From: Candidatus Eremiobacterota bacterium
Lineage (GTDB): Bacteria > Vulcanimicrobiota > Vulcanimicrobiia > Vulcanimicrobiales > Vulcanimicrobiaceae
DNA: 64,000 bases
NCBI GenBank assembly: GCA_019240525.1
Contig: JAFAYE010000001.1
Span: forward strand, 1,585,300-1,649,299
Direction of reading: 5' to 3'
This document shows, in pieces, positions 15,863 through 25,211 of the stretch. The translations under genes and the position numbers were made by a program. The notes below the pieces were generated by a model. That model was not told where the DNA came from, did not search any database, and saw only the letters and a list, made by a program, of their open reading frames with translations. Position 1 is the stretch's first letter, and every line of letters begins with the position of its first letter.

Positions 15863-17308
15863 CTAGGGCGTGACTTCGTAGAGTTCGTGCCATCGGTCGA
15901 GCGCCGCTACGTCGATCGCGCCGTCCAGCGCGTCGACATCCCGAGGATCGACGACCACGAATACTAAGCGTTGGCGCGCCCATTGCCGGTAGAGCGGCAT
16001 GTCGAGTTTATCGTCGGAGACCACAATGCGTCCCGCCAGCGAACGGTCGACGTACGCACCGTAGGCGAGCGACGTAGCGTCGAGCCAGCCGGTGACGACG
16101 ACGTTGCCCGGTGCCACGTACGGGCGCACCGCTCCGATGATCCAGCGGCCACCTTCACCCGCAACGCGATCGAAGAATCCGCGCTGGCGCTCGAGGCTCA
16201 TGCTTGCGCCCACCGCCAAAAAAACGATGAGCAGGCCGCTCCAAACGAGAGCGCGTCCGCGTCGCGATTGCGGCGTCAGTGCACCAAGCAGCGGTACGGC
16301 CAGCCACGATGCCAGCATGCGGTAGCGGCCAACGTCGCTTTCGTTCGGATAAACTACCGAGAAAAGTAATCCGGCGGTGCATGCGATTCCGACGACCAAT
16401 GCGACGCGCCAGTTGCGTCGCCACGCGACGCCGAATCCAATCGCTACGAGGAGGAGCGCGCCGAGATCATATTCTGCGCGGATGGTCGTGAAGAAGGTCC
16501 AGGCGGCAGTCCCGAAATGCGCGGGATTGAACGATGCAAGCAAGTACTTTGGCGTCTCGGATTCGCTCCCGGTCAGTTCGAGCCTTAGCCCGCGCAGTGT
16601 GTGCGGGTCGTTATAGTTCCAAAAAATTCCGCCGGCCGCTCTGGGCAGCTGCGCCGCCGGATCGAGATGATGCACGACGACGTACGCCGAGCGCAAGGGA
16701 AGATACGCATAGAGCATGAGGGCGGCGGCGAGGAGCGCTCCCGACCTCGCACAAAGCGCACGCGCGGGCCGCCGAGGCGCAATGGCCGCACCGACGATCA
16801 ACGCCGGGAGAATCCACAATGCGTTGGGATGCGCCGCCATCCCCAGACCACAAAGCGCGAAAGCGGCAGCGAACCAGGCGTCGCCGCCACCGCGCAGCCA
16901 TCGGACGAACGCGTAAAGGGCGATGGCTTCGCAGGCGAGCGCGAGATCCTGCGCTTCGGCCCGGACGGCGTGCGCCCAAATGTTCGGCGAGAATGCAAAC
17001 CACAGACTGGCGAGCAGAGCGACCGTAATGCCGGCGCCGAATTCGAATGCGATGCCGCAGGCGGCTGCGCATGTGAGGCCGATCGCTATCCCGCTCATCG
17101 CGTTCATACGCCACGCCACTGAATCCAAAGGAATACCGTGAGACCACACGTAGCCCAACAGCGTGTAGAACGGAAAGCCTGTAGGGTGTGAAATGCCGAG
17201 AACATACGGCACCCCTTGCAGTTCGGCCGTATCCCACGATCCTGGCTCCGATGAGGCGCACGCAATGTAAACGACCGCGGGCACCGCAAAGGCTGCCAGC
17301 GTCGCCAT
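15863..17308 (-). CDS. DUF2723 multi-pass membrane protein
   Basis: This protein of about 481 residues starts at MATLAAFAVPAVVY. The N-terminal block GSWDTAELQGVPYVLGISHP then TGFPFYTLLG is the DUF2723 (TMEM260-like) signature, with the Asp-Glu-type acidic pair (DTAE) expected of GT-C glycosyltransferases. About ten membrane helices follow, then a soluble C-terminal region (GNVVVTGWLDATSLAYG). It is probably a GT-C glycosyltransferase acting on a lipid-linked sugar, but its acceptor is unknown. A frame extended upstream runs through the tail of the tricorn gene and is unlikely. Confidence 0.8.
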   Translation of the reverse strand: MATLAAFAVPAVVYIACASSEPGSWDTAELQGVPYVLGISHPTGFPFYTLLGYVWSHGIPLDSVAWRMNAMSGIAIGLTCAAACGIAFEFGAGITVALLASLWFAFSPNIWAHAVRAEAQDLALACEAIALYAFVRWLRGGGDAWFAAAFALCGLGMAAHPNALWILPALIVGAAIAPRRPARALCARSGALLAAALMLYAYLPLRSAYVVVHHLDPAAQLPRAAGGIFWNYNDPHTLRGLRLELTGSESETPKYLLASFNPAHFGTAAWTFFTTIRAEYDLGALLLVAIGFGVAWRRNWRVALVVGIACTAGLLFSVVYPNESDVGRYRMLASWLAVPLLGALTPQSRRGRALVWSGLLIVFLAVGASMSLERQRGFFDRVAGEGGRWIIGAVRPYVAPGNVVVTGWLDATSLAYGAYVDRSLAGRIVVSDDKLDMPLYRQWARQRLVFVVVDPRDVDALDGAIDVAALDRWHELYEVTP

Positions 17309-17322
17309 GCGGCGCGCGGGCG

Positions 17323-20300
17323 TCACGCCAGGGTCGGCAGCGGCAGGGACGGGCGTGTCGAAAGGTCGGGTCGCAGTTCGAGGTGCGTTTCGAGCGCGCG
17401 ATCCATGAGTTCCAACGCCAGTTCGAGTTGCGGGTCTTTTCCGGCGCGATAATCGTGCGGCGCGATGTCGACGTCGTAGTCGGGGTCGGTGCCGTAGTTC
17501 TCGACGCCCCAGCCGACGTCGACGAACCAAAACGAAAACTCAGGTTGGGTCGTCAGCGTCCCGTCGACGAGATGATGGTACGGTTCGATGCCGACAACGC
17601 CGCCCCACGTGCGTTTGCCGACGAGCGGCCCCAGCTTGTAGAGCTTGAACGCATGACTGAAAATGTCGCCGTCGGAGCCCGCGAACTGATTGGTGAGCGC
17701 AACGATCGGTCCCCCAACCGATTCCGGCGGATAAGGAACCGGCGCACCATAGCGCGGCGCGTCGTAGCCGATGCGCTTGCGCGCCAGCTTTTCGATGAGC
17801 AAAGGCGAAACGTGGCCGCCGCGATTGTAGCGCACGTCGACGATCAGCCCCTTGCGGTCGAACTCGCCGAGATATCCGCGATGAAACTCCGAGAATCCCC
17901 ACGGTCCCATGTCGGGAATGTGCAGATATCCGACGCGCTCGCCACTTCGCTCGTGCACGACGCGGCGGTTCTCCTCGACCCAGGCGCGGTAGCGCAGCGC
18001 CGCTTCGTTGTCGAGCGCTTTGACGAGCACGGTCCGCTCGGCCCCTTTTTTCCCGCGCAGGGTTACGGAGATGTTCTTGCCCGAGGCATTGACCAGCAAC
18101 CGGTCCGGTGTGACGTCGCGGGAGAGTCGCTTGCCGCCGATGGCGACGATGCAGTCGCCCTCGCGCACGTCGAGGCCCGGTTCGGCCAAGGGCGAGTCAT
18201 GCTCGCGATTCCACGAATCGCCTCGATAGATCCGCACGACGCAGTAACCGCCGCGCCCTTCGTCCCAGCGCAAATCCGCACCGAGAAAACCGCGCTGGTA
18301 CTGAGGCGGCTCCCGGTAATCGCCACCCCATTCGTACGCGTGCGAGGTGCCCAGCTCGCCCTGCATCTCCCAAATCAAATCCGAGAGCTCGCCGCGGGTG
18401 CGGATGCGCGGAAGCAGGACCGCGTACCGGTCGTAGACGCGATCCCAATCGATGTCGCTCATGTCTTCGACCCAAAAATGCTCGGCCTGTAAGCGCCACG
18501 CTTCACGATACATCTGCGCCCATTCGTCGCGGGGCACGATCTCGACGCTCGCGCGATCGAGGTCGAGCCAACCGCTCTTACGCCCCGGCTCACCGGGGGG
18601 TTTCTGCTCGTCGCCTTCTTCGGGAAGCTCGTTGAGCGCGTCGATCGCGCGCAATCGGTCTTTCGCGCGATAGATCAAGGTACGCCCGTCGGCGCCAAGG
18701 CGAATCTCATCGCATTCGGGCGCAATCGTCGCCAGCCGTTGTTGATCGAAATCGTAACCCAAGAGAACTCCGTGCCCGTCGCCCTCGAGATCCTCGCGTC
18801 GCGTCGGCTTGATGCCGCGTACGGCGAATTTCGTGAAGAGAACGCGTTCGCGCACGGCGACGATCTGGTCGTATTCTCCCTCGTCCACGGGGAAGCCGAG
18901 CACTCGACCGGTGATTCCGTCGAAATCGATTTCCACGTCGGCTGGCTTTTGCGGTTTGTTGTTCGAGCGCTCGTGCTCGTGATGGTGCTCGTGATGAATG
19001 GGCTTGGGCTTCGGTACGAAGGGCGATGGTACGTCGTTGCGCAGCGTTACGACGAACGGCCGGCTCGCTTGCGGAAAACTGAGGTCGAATTGGAGCGCAT
19101 CGTATACCGGGTTGAAGTCGCGAGTGGAAATGAAATAGAGATACTTGCCGTCGGGATCCCACGCCGGCGATTTGTCCATCCGTAACGGCGAGCTCACGTC
19201 GTGCACCTTGCCGGAGCGAACCTTCACGACCCGAATGATCGACGTACCGTGCGCCGGCCACCACACATATGCCAGGAAACGCCCGTCCGGCGAAAAGGCG
19301 AGATCTTGGATGCGATGCGATGGGCACGTGTCGACGACGCGTACGTGACCGCCGTCCACATCGAGCAGGCAGAGATCGTGGCGGTGATTTGTAAAGGCAA
19401 CGGTCGAGCTCGTCGGCGAACAGACCATGTCGGTAACGCGTCCGATGTCTCCGTTGGTGAGCAGCTTGGGGTCGCCGCTTGCATCGGCGCGGCGAAGCGC
19501 GATTTGCTCGTAGCCGTTGACGTCGGTAACGGAAACCAGATGGTCGCCGTCGTGCAGCCACTGCGTCAGCCGCGTGCGCGCGCGGCCGCCATGACGGGTC
19601 GGTGCACCCTCGAAGAGCGGCATCGTAAACTCTTGGCCGCGCGAGTCGAAAGCGATCTGCGTGCCCTCGGGGTTGGGAACGAAATGCTCGAGCGATTCGG
19701 ATGCTTTTTCGAAGCGGCGCGTCGTCTGCTGCATTGGCGACTGCGTCGCAACCTCCAAGCGCCGCGCGGTATCGCTCGCGATGTCGAGCACGCCGATATC
19801 ACCGCCCGCCGTGTAGACGATGCGCGTACCGTCTGTAGAAGGAAAGCGCGCGTAGTACTCGGTCTCGTGCGTGTGGCGGACGACTCCGCCGCCGTCGAGC
19901 GCGCACGAGTAAATGTTGCCGATGCCTTCGTGGTCGGCGAGGAAATAGATGCGATCGCCGATCCACATCGGCCAACACGGGTTGCCGTCGGGGAGCGGAA
20001 GTTTCTCAAACTTGCCGGCGCCTTGCGCGTCCAGCCAAATCTCGCCCGACGTTCCTCCGCGGTAGCGCTTCCAGCGCGCCGGGTCGGCCGCGTTTCGCCC
20101 GATCGCCATGCGGCCGTTGGGGCCGAATGCGAGGGCGCGCGCGTGTCCGATGTCAAGCTCTCGCGGCGTGCCACCCTCTCGCGAAACCGCAAATGGCCTG
20201 GTCTCGCCTTCATACCACGTCGTCGGGTTTGCGACAAAGTAGATCTCGGTTCCATCGGCGCTCCAGGCGCACGTCCAGAGCATCGAAGCGCCAAGAAACG

Positions 20301-20544
20301 TTAGTCGCTGCGGCTCGCCGCCACGTGCCGGCATTACGTAAATCTCAGGATTGCCTTCGTCGGTCGAGACGAAGGCAATCCAGTCGCCGTCGGGCGAGAG
20401 ACGCGGAAACGAACACGTTCCAAGGCTGACGGTCAGACGCTTTGCGGCGCCACCTTGAGCGGAAACGCTCCAGATGTCGTCCTCGCAGACATAGAGAACG
20501 CGCTCGCCTGCTATCGACGGATAGCGATAATAACCAAAATCCAT
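17323..20544 (-). CDS. Tricorn-type protease (S41)
   Basis: This 1073-residue protein starts MDFGYYRYPSIAGERVLYVC. The two N-terminal beta-propellers are evident from repeated blocks such as RLSPDGDWIAFVSTDEGNPE and SPDGRFLAYVWWP. A His-rich linker (HHEHHHEHER) precedes the C1, PDZ and C2 parts. Catalytic residues of tricorn are recognisable: Ser-His in GTSHAYEWGG, the nucleophile Ser in QFAGSDGDIFSHAFK, and an acidic residue near GVENYG. It probably degrades oligopeptides in the cytoplasm downstream of an ATP-dependent protease; no signal peptide is seen. It is followed by the DUF2723 gene and preceded by a GH125 gene. Confidence 0.9.
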   Translation of the reverse strand: MDFGYYRYPSIAGERVLYVCEDDIWSVSAQGGAAKRLTVSLGTCSFPRLSPDGDWIAFVSTDEGNPEIYVMPARGGEPQRLTFLGASMLWTCAWSADGTEIYFVANPTTWYEGETRPFAVSREGGTPRELDIGHARALAFGPNGRMAIGRNAADPARWKRYRGGTSGEIWLDAQGAGKFEKLPLPDGNPCWPMWIGDRIYFLADHEGIGNIYSCALDGGGVVRHTHETEYYARFPSTDGTRIVYTAGGDIGVLDIASDTARRLEVATQSPMQQTTRRFEKASESLEHFVPNPEGTQIAFDSRGQEFTMPLFEGAPTRHGGRARTRLTQWLHDGDHLVSVTDVNGYEQIALRRADASGDPKLLTNGDIGRVTDMVCSPTSSTVAFTNHRHDLCLLDVDGGHVRVVDTCPSHRIQDLAFSPDGRFLAYVWWPAHGTSIIRVVKVRSGKVHDVSSPLRMDKSPAWDPDGKYLYFISTRDFNPVYDALQFDLSFPQASRPFVVTLRNDVPSPFVPKPKPIHHEHHHEHERSNNKPQKPADVEIDFDGITGRVLGFPVDEGEYDQIVAVRERVLFTKFAVRGIKPTRREDLEGDGHGVLLGYDFDQQRLATIAPECDEIRLGADGRTLIYRAKDRLRAIDALNELPEEGDEQKPPGEPGRKSGWLDLDRASVEIVPRDEWAQMYREAWRLQAEHFWVEDMSDIDWDRVYDRYAVLLPRIRTRGELSDLIWEMQGELGTSHAYEWGGDYREPPQYQRGFLGADLRWDEGRGGYCVVRIYRGDSWNREHDSPLAEPGLDVREGDCIVAIGGKRLSRDVTPDRLLVNASGKNISVTLRGKKGAERTVLVKALDNEAALRYRAWVEENRRVVHERSGERVGYLHIPDMGPWGFSEFHRGYLGEFDRKGLIVDVRYNRGGHVSPLLIEKLARKRIGYDAPRYGAPVPYPPESVGGPIVALTNQFAGSDGDIFSHAFKLYKLGPLVGKRTWGGVVGIEPYHHLVDGTLTTQPEFSFWFVDVGWGVENYGTDPDYDVDIAPHDYRAGKDPQLELALELMDRALETHLELRPDLSTRPSLPLPTLA

Positions 20545-20563
20545 ACGCGCAAAATGTTTGCGA

Positions 20564-21964
20564 CTACTGATGCGGCATCCCGCCGGACGCGTGCAGGAGT
20601 CGTCCGAGCGTATCGACGATTTCGGCGGCGTTTTCGATCTGCGTAAAGTACGGCACCAGCATCGGCGTCCGCGTCCGCCGCTGGAATGGAAGGATGGGTC
20701 CGTCCCATGCAAACTGCGTCGCCGGTTCTCCGGCTAGGCTGCGGAAAAAGAGCTCGGCGCCCAGAGCGTTTGCCCATCCGAACTCGGGCCGCGTGTAGCG
20801 CCAGTATCCGTCGGGATAAAAGCTTTCGTGTATGAGCCCACTCTCGCCATCGGTCTCGGCGAGAGTGGTGACTGCGGTTGCCACCTCGATTGACGACGTT
20901 GCGGTGAGAGCGCGCCCGATGACGCCGAGGGGCCAGACGTAGCCGTACGGCGTGTGCGGACTTCCCAAGCCTTGGGCGTACCGGCCGGAAAAATAAAACG
21001 GATTGTCCATGCTCAGCGCAAAGGTGCGCGTCGCGAGGTAAGTGGCGTCGAACGGAGAGCACCAATCGATGTATGGCAGTGTTGTGAGATTGGGGATGTT
21101 GGCATCGTCCATCAGATTGAAGCGCCCCAAACCATCGGTTTCGTACGCGTACATCCATGCGCGGCGGGTGGAGTCGTAGAAACGACCGTAACTCGCGATC
21201 CCGTCCTGCACGCGCGCGCCGACTGCCTTCGCCCTGGCCGAAAGCGCGCCGTCGCCGTAACCGTCGAGCGCTAGCTGCGCAACGTCCCGCATTGCGACCA
21301 CGGCAATCGCATTCTGCGGAATATTGAAACGGTATTCGACCGGATCGTCGGACGGCCGGAAAGCGCCCCAAATCATTCCGGTGCCGGCATTGTAAGCGTC
21401 GTTCGTGTAGACGAGTTGAGGATATCGATAGCGGCCGCACGTTCGATGGTGCTGCTCGCATTCGTACGTGGCGACGATCGTCGCCAGCGCGCGGTGAAGA
21501 TCGGGCGTGAAAACCGTTGCATCAGCCGTCGAACGCCAATAAACCGATGCGAGAATCACCGGCCATGCGAGCGAATCGACCTCCCATTTTCGCTCCCATA
21601 CGGCGTAATCCGATTGAAGGGCATTTGCATAGGGGTCGGAGATAATGTTGCGCGCGTTGCGCTCGATGACGCCGGCGAAGCGAGCACGCAAGACGGGATA
21701 GATTCGCTGAAAGCGGATGTATGGGATGGTTTGCGCCGACGAGTCCCGCAGCCACATCGCCGGAATATCGCCCGATTGTACGTAGGTCGTCGCATCGTCT
21801 TGGAGCGAAAAGTCATGAAAGAGCGTGTGAAAAAGACTCTCGGTCTCGATGTCGCGAGCACGCTTGCCGGTGAGCGGGACGACGAGCGTTTCGCCGTTTG
21901 CGGGCGCAACCGATTGGAACGCTAGGATCCCCGCGAGGGCGACGCCGGCCCAACGCGCAAACAC
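20564..21964 (-). CDS. Exported GH125 exo-alpha-1,6-mannosidase-like protein
   Basis: This 466-residue protein has a signal peptide (residues 1-24, VALAGILAFQSVAPANG). It carries the GH125 (formerly DUF1237) signature SGDIPAMWLRDSSAQTIPYI, plus YNAGTGMIWGAFRPSDDPVE and IDWCSPFDATYLATRTFALS. The family comprises metal-independent exo-alpha-mannosidases. It may trim mannose from glycans made by the GT39/DUF2723-type enzymes encoded nearby; that link is inference. The stop lies 19 bp before the tricorn gene, suggesting an operon. Confidence 0.88.
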   Translation of the reverse strand: MFARWAGVALAGILAFQSVAPANGETLVVPLTGKRARDIETESLFHTLFHDFSLQDDATTYVQSGDIPAMWLRDSSAQTIPYIRFQRIYPVLRARFAGVIERNARNIISDPYANALQSDYAVWERKWEVDSLAWPVILASVYWRSTADATVFTPDLHRALATIVATYECEQHHRTCGRYRYPQLVYTNDAYNAGTGMIWGAFRPSDDPVEYRFNIPQNAIAVVAMRDVAQLALDGYGDGALSARAKAVGARVQDGIASYGRFYDSTRRAWMYAYETDGLGRFNLMDDANIPNLTTLPYIDWCSPFDATYLATRTFALSMDNPFYFSGRYAQGLGSPHTPYGYVWPLGVIGRALTATSSIEVATAVTTLAETDGESGLIHESFYPDGYWRYTRPEFGWANALGAELFFRSLAGEPATQFAWDGPILPFQRRTRTPMLVPYFTQIENAAEIVDTLGRLLHASGGMPHQ

Positions 21965-22054
21965 GCTCTAGGGCCTTATATGTCGCGCCGGCACGTTTGC
22001 GTGCCTTTGACGCGAGGAAGGTCCGCTCTTGCCGACGGGCGCACAAATGCGTGA

Positions 22055-22954
22055 ATGGAATTGTTGCGCGAATTCGCGCAGGGTAATCCTCGCGCGCTTG
22101 CGCGGGCGATCTCATATGCCGAGTCGGGACGCGGCGGCGACCTCGTTCGCGCAATCTATTCGAAGACTGGCCGCGCGACCACCGTCGGATTGACCGGTCC
22201 GCCGGGGGTCGGAAAGTCGACTCTCGCCTCGGGACTCGTGAGCAATGCGCGCGCGCGCGCCAAGCGTGTGGGCGTTGTTTCTGTCGATCCCAGCTCTCCG
22301 TTCTCTCACGGCGCGCTGCTCGGCGATCGTATTCGCCTCGCCGAGCACTTCACCGACTCGGATGTCTTCATTCGTTCGATGGCCAGCCGGGGCCATCTCG
22401 GCGGTCTAGCGGGTGCAACCGCCGACGCGGTGCTCTTGATGGATGCATTCGGCTTCGATTTCGTGTTGATCGAAACGGTCGGCGTTGGACAGAGCGAGGT
22501 CGCGATTGCCGAGCTGGCGCAGACGACAATCGTCGCACTGCAACCCGGCAGCGGCGATTCAATTCAAGTGCTCAAGGCTGGAATTATGGAGATTGCCGAC
22601 ATCTTTGTCGTCAACAAGGCGGATCACCCTATGGCCGATCAACTGCGGCGCGAAATTCGCTCCATGATGGAGATGCAGCAGTGGCACGGCTGGGTGCCCG
22701 AATTGGTCGTCACGCAAGCCGTCGAGGGCAAAGGCATCGACGAGCTCGTCGAAGCGATTGAACGGCACGGCAAGTACCTCAATCAAACCGGCGAGATCGA
22801 GCGCCGCAGGCGAGACGCGTTCACTCATCAAGTCCGTCAGCTTGCTCTTGGGCGATTGGAGCAGCGGCTCAACTGCGCGCTGCGAGCACAACCGCGCGGC
22901 GATCTCGACCCGTACGAAGCGGCCGAACGTGTTCTCTCGGAACTCGGTCTTTAG
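22055..22954 (+). CDS. meaB: MeaB-type GTPase chaperone of B12-dependent acyl-CoA mutase
   Basis: This 299-residue G3E-family GTPase has Walker [53 protein letters not shown] (Walker B/switch) and VVNKADH (NKxD). MeaB/ArgK proteins load and protect adenosylcobalamin in methylmalonyl- or isobutyryl-CoA mutase. The mutase large subunit follows 37 bp downstream and its B12 subunit shortly after, which fits that role exactly. A short hairpin (GGCACG/CGTGCC, 21990-22005) lies in the 90-bp divergent region upstream. Confidence 0.95.
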   Translation: MELLREFAQGNPRALARAISYAESGRGGDLVRAIYSKTGRATTVGLTGPPGVGKSTLASGLVSNARARAKRVGVVSVDPSSPFSHGALLGDRIRLAEHFTDSDVFIRSMASRGHLGGLAGATADAVLLMDAFGFDFVLIETVGVGQSEVAIAELAQTTIVALQPGSGDSIQVLKAGIMEIADIFVVNKADHPMADQLRREIRSMMEMQQWHGWVPELVVTQAVEGKGIDELVEAIERHGKYLNQTGEIERRRRDAFTHQVRQLALGRLEQRLNCALRAQPRGDLDPYEAAERVLSELGL

Positions 22955-22991
22955 GGAGTTTGGCGCGCCCGCGTCGAAAAGCTCGGGCCCT

Positions 22992-24647
22992 ATGCCTCCT
23001 CCCACAAGCTCAGGACAAGCTCTTCGGGAACCGCCTACGCGCGGCTGGGCCCGCAAAGGTCCGGGTGCCGGCGCGCTCGATCGCACGATATCCGACGTGC
23101 CGCTACAAAACACGTACGGCTCCGAGGATGTCGCAGGCCTCGACCTTCCCCGGCCGGGCCAATATCCGTATACGCGCGGAATCCATCCCAACGGCTATCG
23201 CGACCGGCTTTGGACGATGCGGCAATTCGCCGGATTCGGAAACGCCGCGCAGACGAACGAGCGCTATCATTTTCTGTTGGAACACGGTCAGCACGGATTA
23301 TCGGTCGCCTTCGATATGCCGACGTTGATGGGTTATGATTCCGACGCGGCGCAGGCACGCGGTGAAGTGGGCAAATGCGGAGTCGCCATTGACTCGCTCG
23401 CCGATATGGAACTGCTCTTCGACGGCATCGACATGGGCGAGATCACGACCTCGATGACGATCAACGGCCCTGCCTGCATCGCGCTCGCGCAATACGTCGC
23501 AGCCGCCGAGAAAAAGGGCATTCCCCGAGCAAAACTCGGCGGAACTCTTCAAGCCGACATTCTCAAAGAGTACATCGCGCAGAAGGAGTGGATCTTCCCG
23601 CCACGTCCGCACATGCGCATCATCGTCGACATGATCGATTTCTGCACGCGCGAGATGCCGCGCTGGAATACGATTTCGATTTCGGGATATCACATCCGCG
23701 AAGCGGGTTCTACCGCGGCGCAGGAGCTCGCGTTCACGCTGGCCGACGGCTTCGCCTACGTCGAGGCTTGCAAGGCCGCCGGCATGGACGTCGACGATTT
23801 TGCTCCGCGGCTTTCGTTCTTTTTCAACTCACATATCGATTTCTTCGAAGAGATCGCCAAGTTTCGCGCCGCGCGACGCATCTGGGCCAAGCACATGCGC
23901 GAGAAGTACGGTGCGCGCAACCCGCGCTCGTGGCAGCTTCGCTTTCACACGCAGACCGCCGGTTGCAGCGCCACCGCGCAGCAGCCCGAGAACAACATCG
24001 TGCGCGTTGCCTTCGAAGCGATGGCTGCGGTGCTGGGCGGCACGCAATCACTGCACACCAACTCCATGGACGAAGTGCTCGCGCTCCCGACCGAAAAATC
24101 GGTGGAGATCGCACTGCGCACGCAGCAAGTCTTAGCCTACGAGACCAACGTCACGAACGTCGTCGATCCGCTGGGAGGATCGTACTTCGTGGAGTCGCTC
24201 ACCGGCGAGATGGAACGCCAAGCCGAAGCCTACTTCGCGCAGATTGCAGAGTATGGCGGCGTCATCGAGGCGATCGAGGCGGGCTTTTTCCAGCGTGAAA
24301 TCGCCGAAGCGAGCTATCGTTATCAGCGGTCGGTTGAGACGCGCGACCGGATCATCGTCGGCGTCAACGCTTTCGCTCACGACGCCGACGAAGAGGCGAT
24401 CGACCTTCTGAAGATAACCGAGGAAACGGAACGCGCGCAGGCACGAGCGGTGCAGAGCGTTCGCGCGGATCGTGACCGCGACGTGGCCGCGCGCTCGCTT
24501 GCGCGGTTACAAGCCGCCTGCCGCGACCCGAAGGATAATTTGATGCCGCATCTCATCGACTGCGCGAATGCTTACTGCACCGAAGGCGAGATGGTGGAGG
24601 CCATGGCCGCTGTCTACGGGCGATATGTCGAACGGGCCGTGGTGTAG
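22992..24647 (+). CDS. B12-dependent acyl-CoA mutase, large (substrate) subunit
   Basis: This 551-residue protein has the TIM-barrel substrate domain: [20 protein letters not shown], then [39 protein letters not shown] and [20 protein letters not shown]. The B12 domain is absent and encoded separately downstream. Aligned by eye to P. shermanii methylmalonyl-CoA mutase, Tyr89 is Phe here (RQFAGF) and Arg207 is Gln (KEYIAQKEW). Arg207 binds the carboxylate of methylmalonyl-CoA, so an isobutyryl-CoA- or 2-hydroxyisobutyryl-CoA-type reaction is possible, although many such proteins are annotated as methylmalonyl-CoA mutase. The start at MPPPTSSGQ has only a weak ribosome site; the conserved region begins around [14 protein letters not shown]. 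Confidence 0.9.
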   Translation: MPPPTSSGQALREPPTRGWARKGPGAGALDRTISDVPLQNTYGSEDVAGLDLPRPGQYPYTRGIHPNGYRDRLWTMRQFAGFGNAAQTNERYHFLLEHGQHGLSVAFDMPTLMGYDSDAAQARGEVGKCGVAIDSLADMELLFDGIDMGEITTSMTINGPACIALAQYVAAAEKKGIPRAKLGGTLQADILKEYIAQKEWIFPPRPHMRIIVDMIDFCTREMPRWNTISISGYHIREAGSTAAQELAFTLADGFAYVEACKAAGMDVDDFAPRLSFFFNSHIDFFEEIAKFRAARRIWAKHMREKYGARNPRSWQLRFHTQTAGCSATAQQPENNIVRVAFEAMAAVLGGTQSLHTNSMDEVLALPTEKSVEIALRTQQVLAYETNVTNVVDPLGGSYFVESLTGEMERQAEAYFAQIAEYGGVIEAIEAGFFQREIAEASYRYQRSVETRDRIIVGVNAFAHDADEEAIDLLKITEETERAQARAVQSVRADRDRDVAARSLARLQAACRDPKDNLMPHLIDCANAYCTEGEMVEAMAAVYGRYVERAVV

Positions 24648-24650
24648 CAG

Positions 24651-24827
24651 ATGCGCCACCGTCACGGCATGCGCTGCCGCAGCGACATTGAGGTCTATCG
24701 CGTGCGGCGCACCTTGAGCCGCGTCGTGCGAAAGCTCGAAGAGGCCTTACATCTGAGTCGCCGGCGCGCCGGGCTGCCTTCCGGATTGGAACATGAACGA
24801 ACGACCGCTGCGCATCGTCATCGCTAA
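24651..24827 (+). CDS. Possible Arg-rich 58-residue small protein
   Basis: An ORF starts 3 bp after the mutase stop and encodes a strongly basic helix (IEVYRVRRTLSRVVRKLEEA). Its 3' end overlaps the B12-subunit gene by 35 bp in another frame. It fills an otherwise empty 145-bp gap in a tight operon, which argues mildly for reality. High-GC out-of-frame ORFs also tend to be Arg-rich, which argues against it. No family was recognised. Confidence 0.25.
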   Translation: MRHRHGMRCRSDIEVYRVRRTLSRVVRKLEEALHLSRRRAGLPSGLEHERTTAAHRHR

Positions 24828-25209
24828 AGCCGGACTGGACGGCCACGATCGCGGCGCAAAGGTGATCGCCCGGGCATTGCGCGACGCGGGGATGGAGGTT
24901 ATCTACACCGGGCTGTTTCAAGCGCCCGAGCAGATCGTGCAAACCGCAATCCAAGAAGATGCCGACGGCATCGGCCTCTCGATCCTTTCCGGCGCGCACA
25001 TGACGCTCTTTCCTCTCGTCGTCGAGCAACTGAACACTCAAAACGCAAGCGATATCGTTTTCTTCGGCGGCGGGACGATCCCGGCCGAGGATGCGAGACG
25101 CCTCAAAGAACTCGGCGTGCGTGAGATCTTCACGCCGGGTGCCCCGCTGCAGGAGATCATCGACTTCGTCGAGCGCGAATGCGGTAAGCGACGAGCACTG
25201 GTAGGCTGA
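24793..25209 (+). CDS. B12-binding small subunit of acyl-CoA mutase
   Basis: This 138-residue protein is a stand-alone cobalamin-binding domain. It has the base-off/His-on motif DxHxxG in AGLDGHDRGAKVIA, the S-x-L loop GLSILSGAH and the GG loop FFGGGTIPAED. Length and motifs match the small subunits of two-component mutases (IcmB/HcmB/archaeal McmB type). It pairs with the large subunit encoded just upstream; MeaB would service the complex. The GTG start of gltX follows 2 bp after its stop. Confidence 0.92.
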   Translation: MNERPLRIVIAKAGLDGHDRGAKVIARALRDAGMEVIYTGLFQAPEQIVQTAIQEDADGIGLSILSGAHMTLFPLVVEQLNTQNASDIVFFGGGTIPAEDARRLKELGVREIFTPGAPLQEIIDFVERECGKRRALVG

Positions 25210-25211
25210 GC

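Noticed and set aside
21965-22054. Cobalamin riboswitch before the B12 mutase operon
   Set aside because: The 90-bp divergent region is too short and has no B12-box-like sequence, only a small hairpin.
24651-24827. Arg-rich small ORF as a new subunit of the mutase
   Set aside because: It is kept only as a low-confidence ORF: composition matches out-of-frame high-GC noise and no homologue is recognised.
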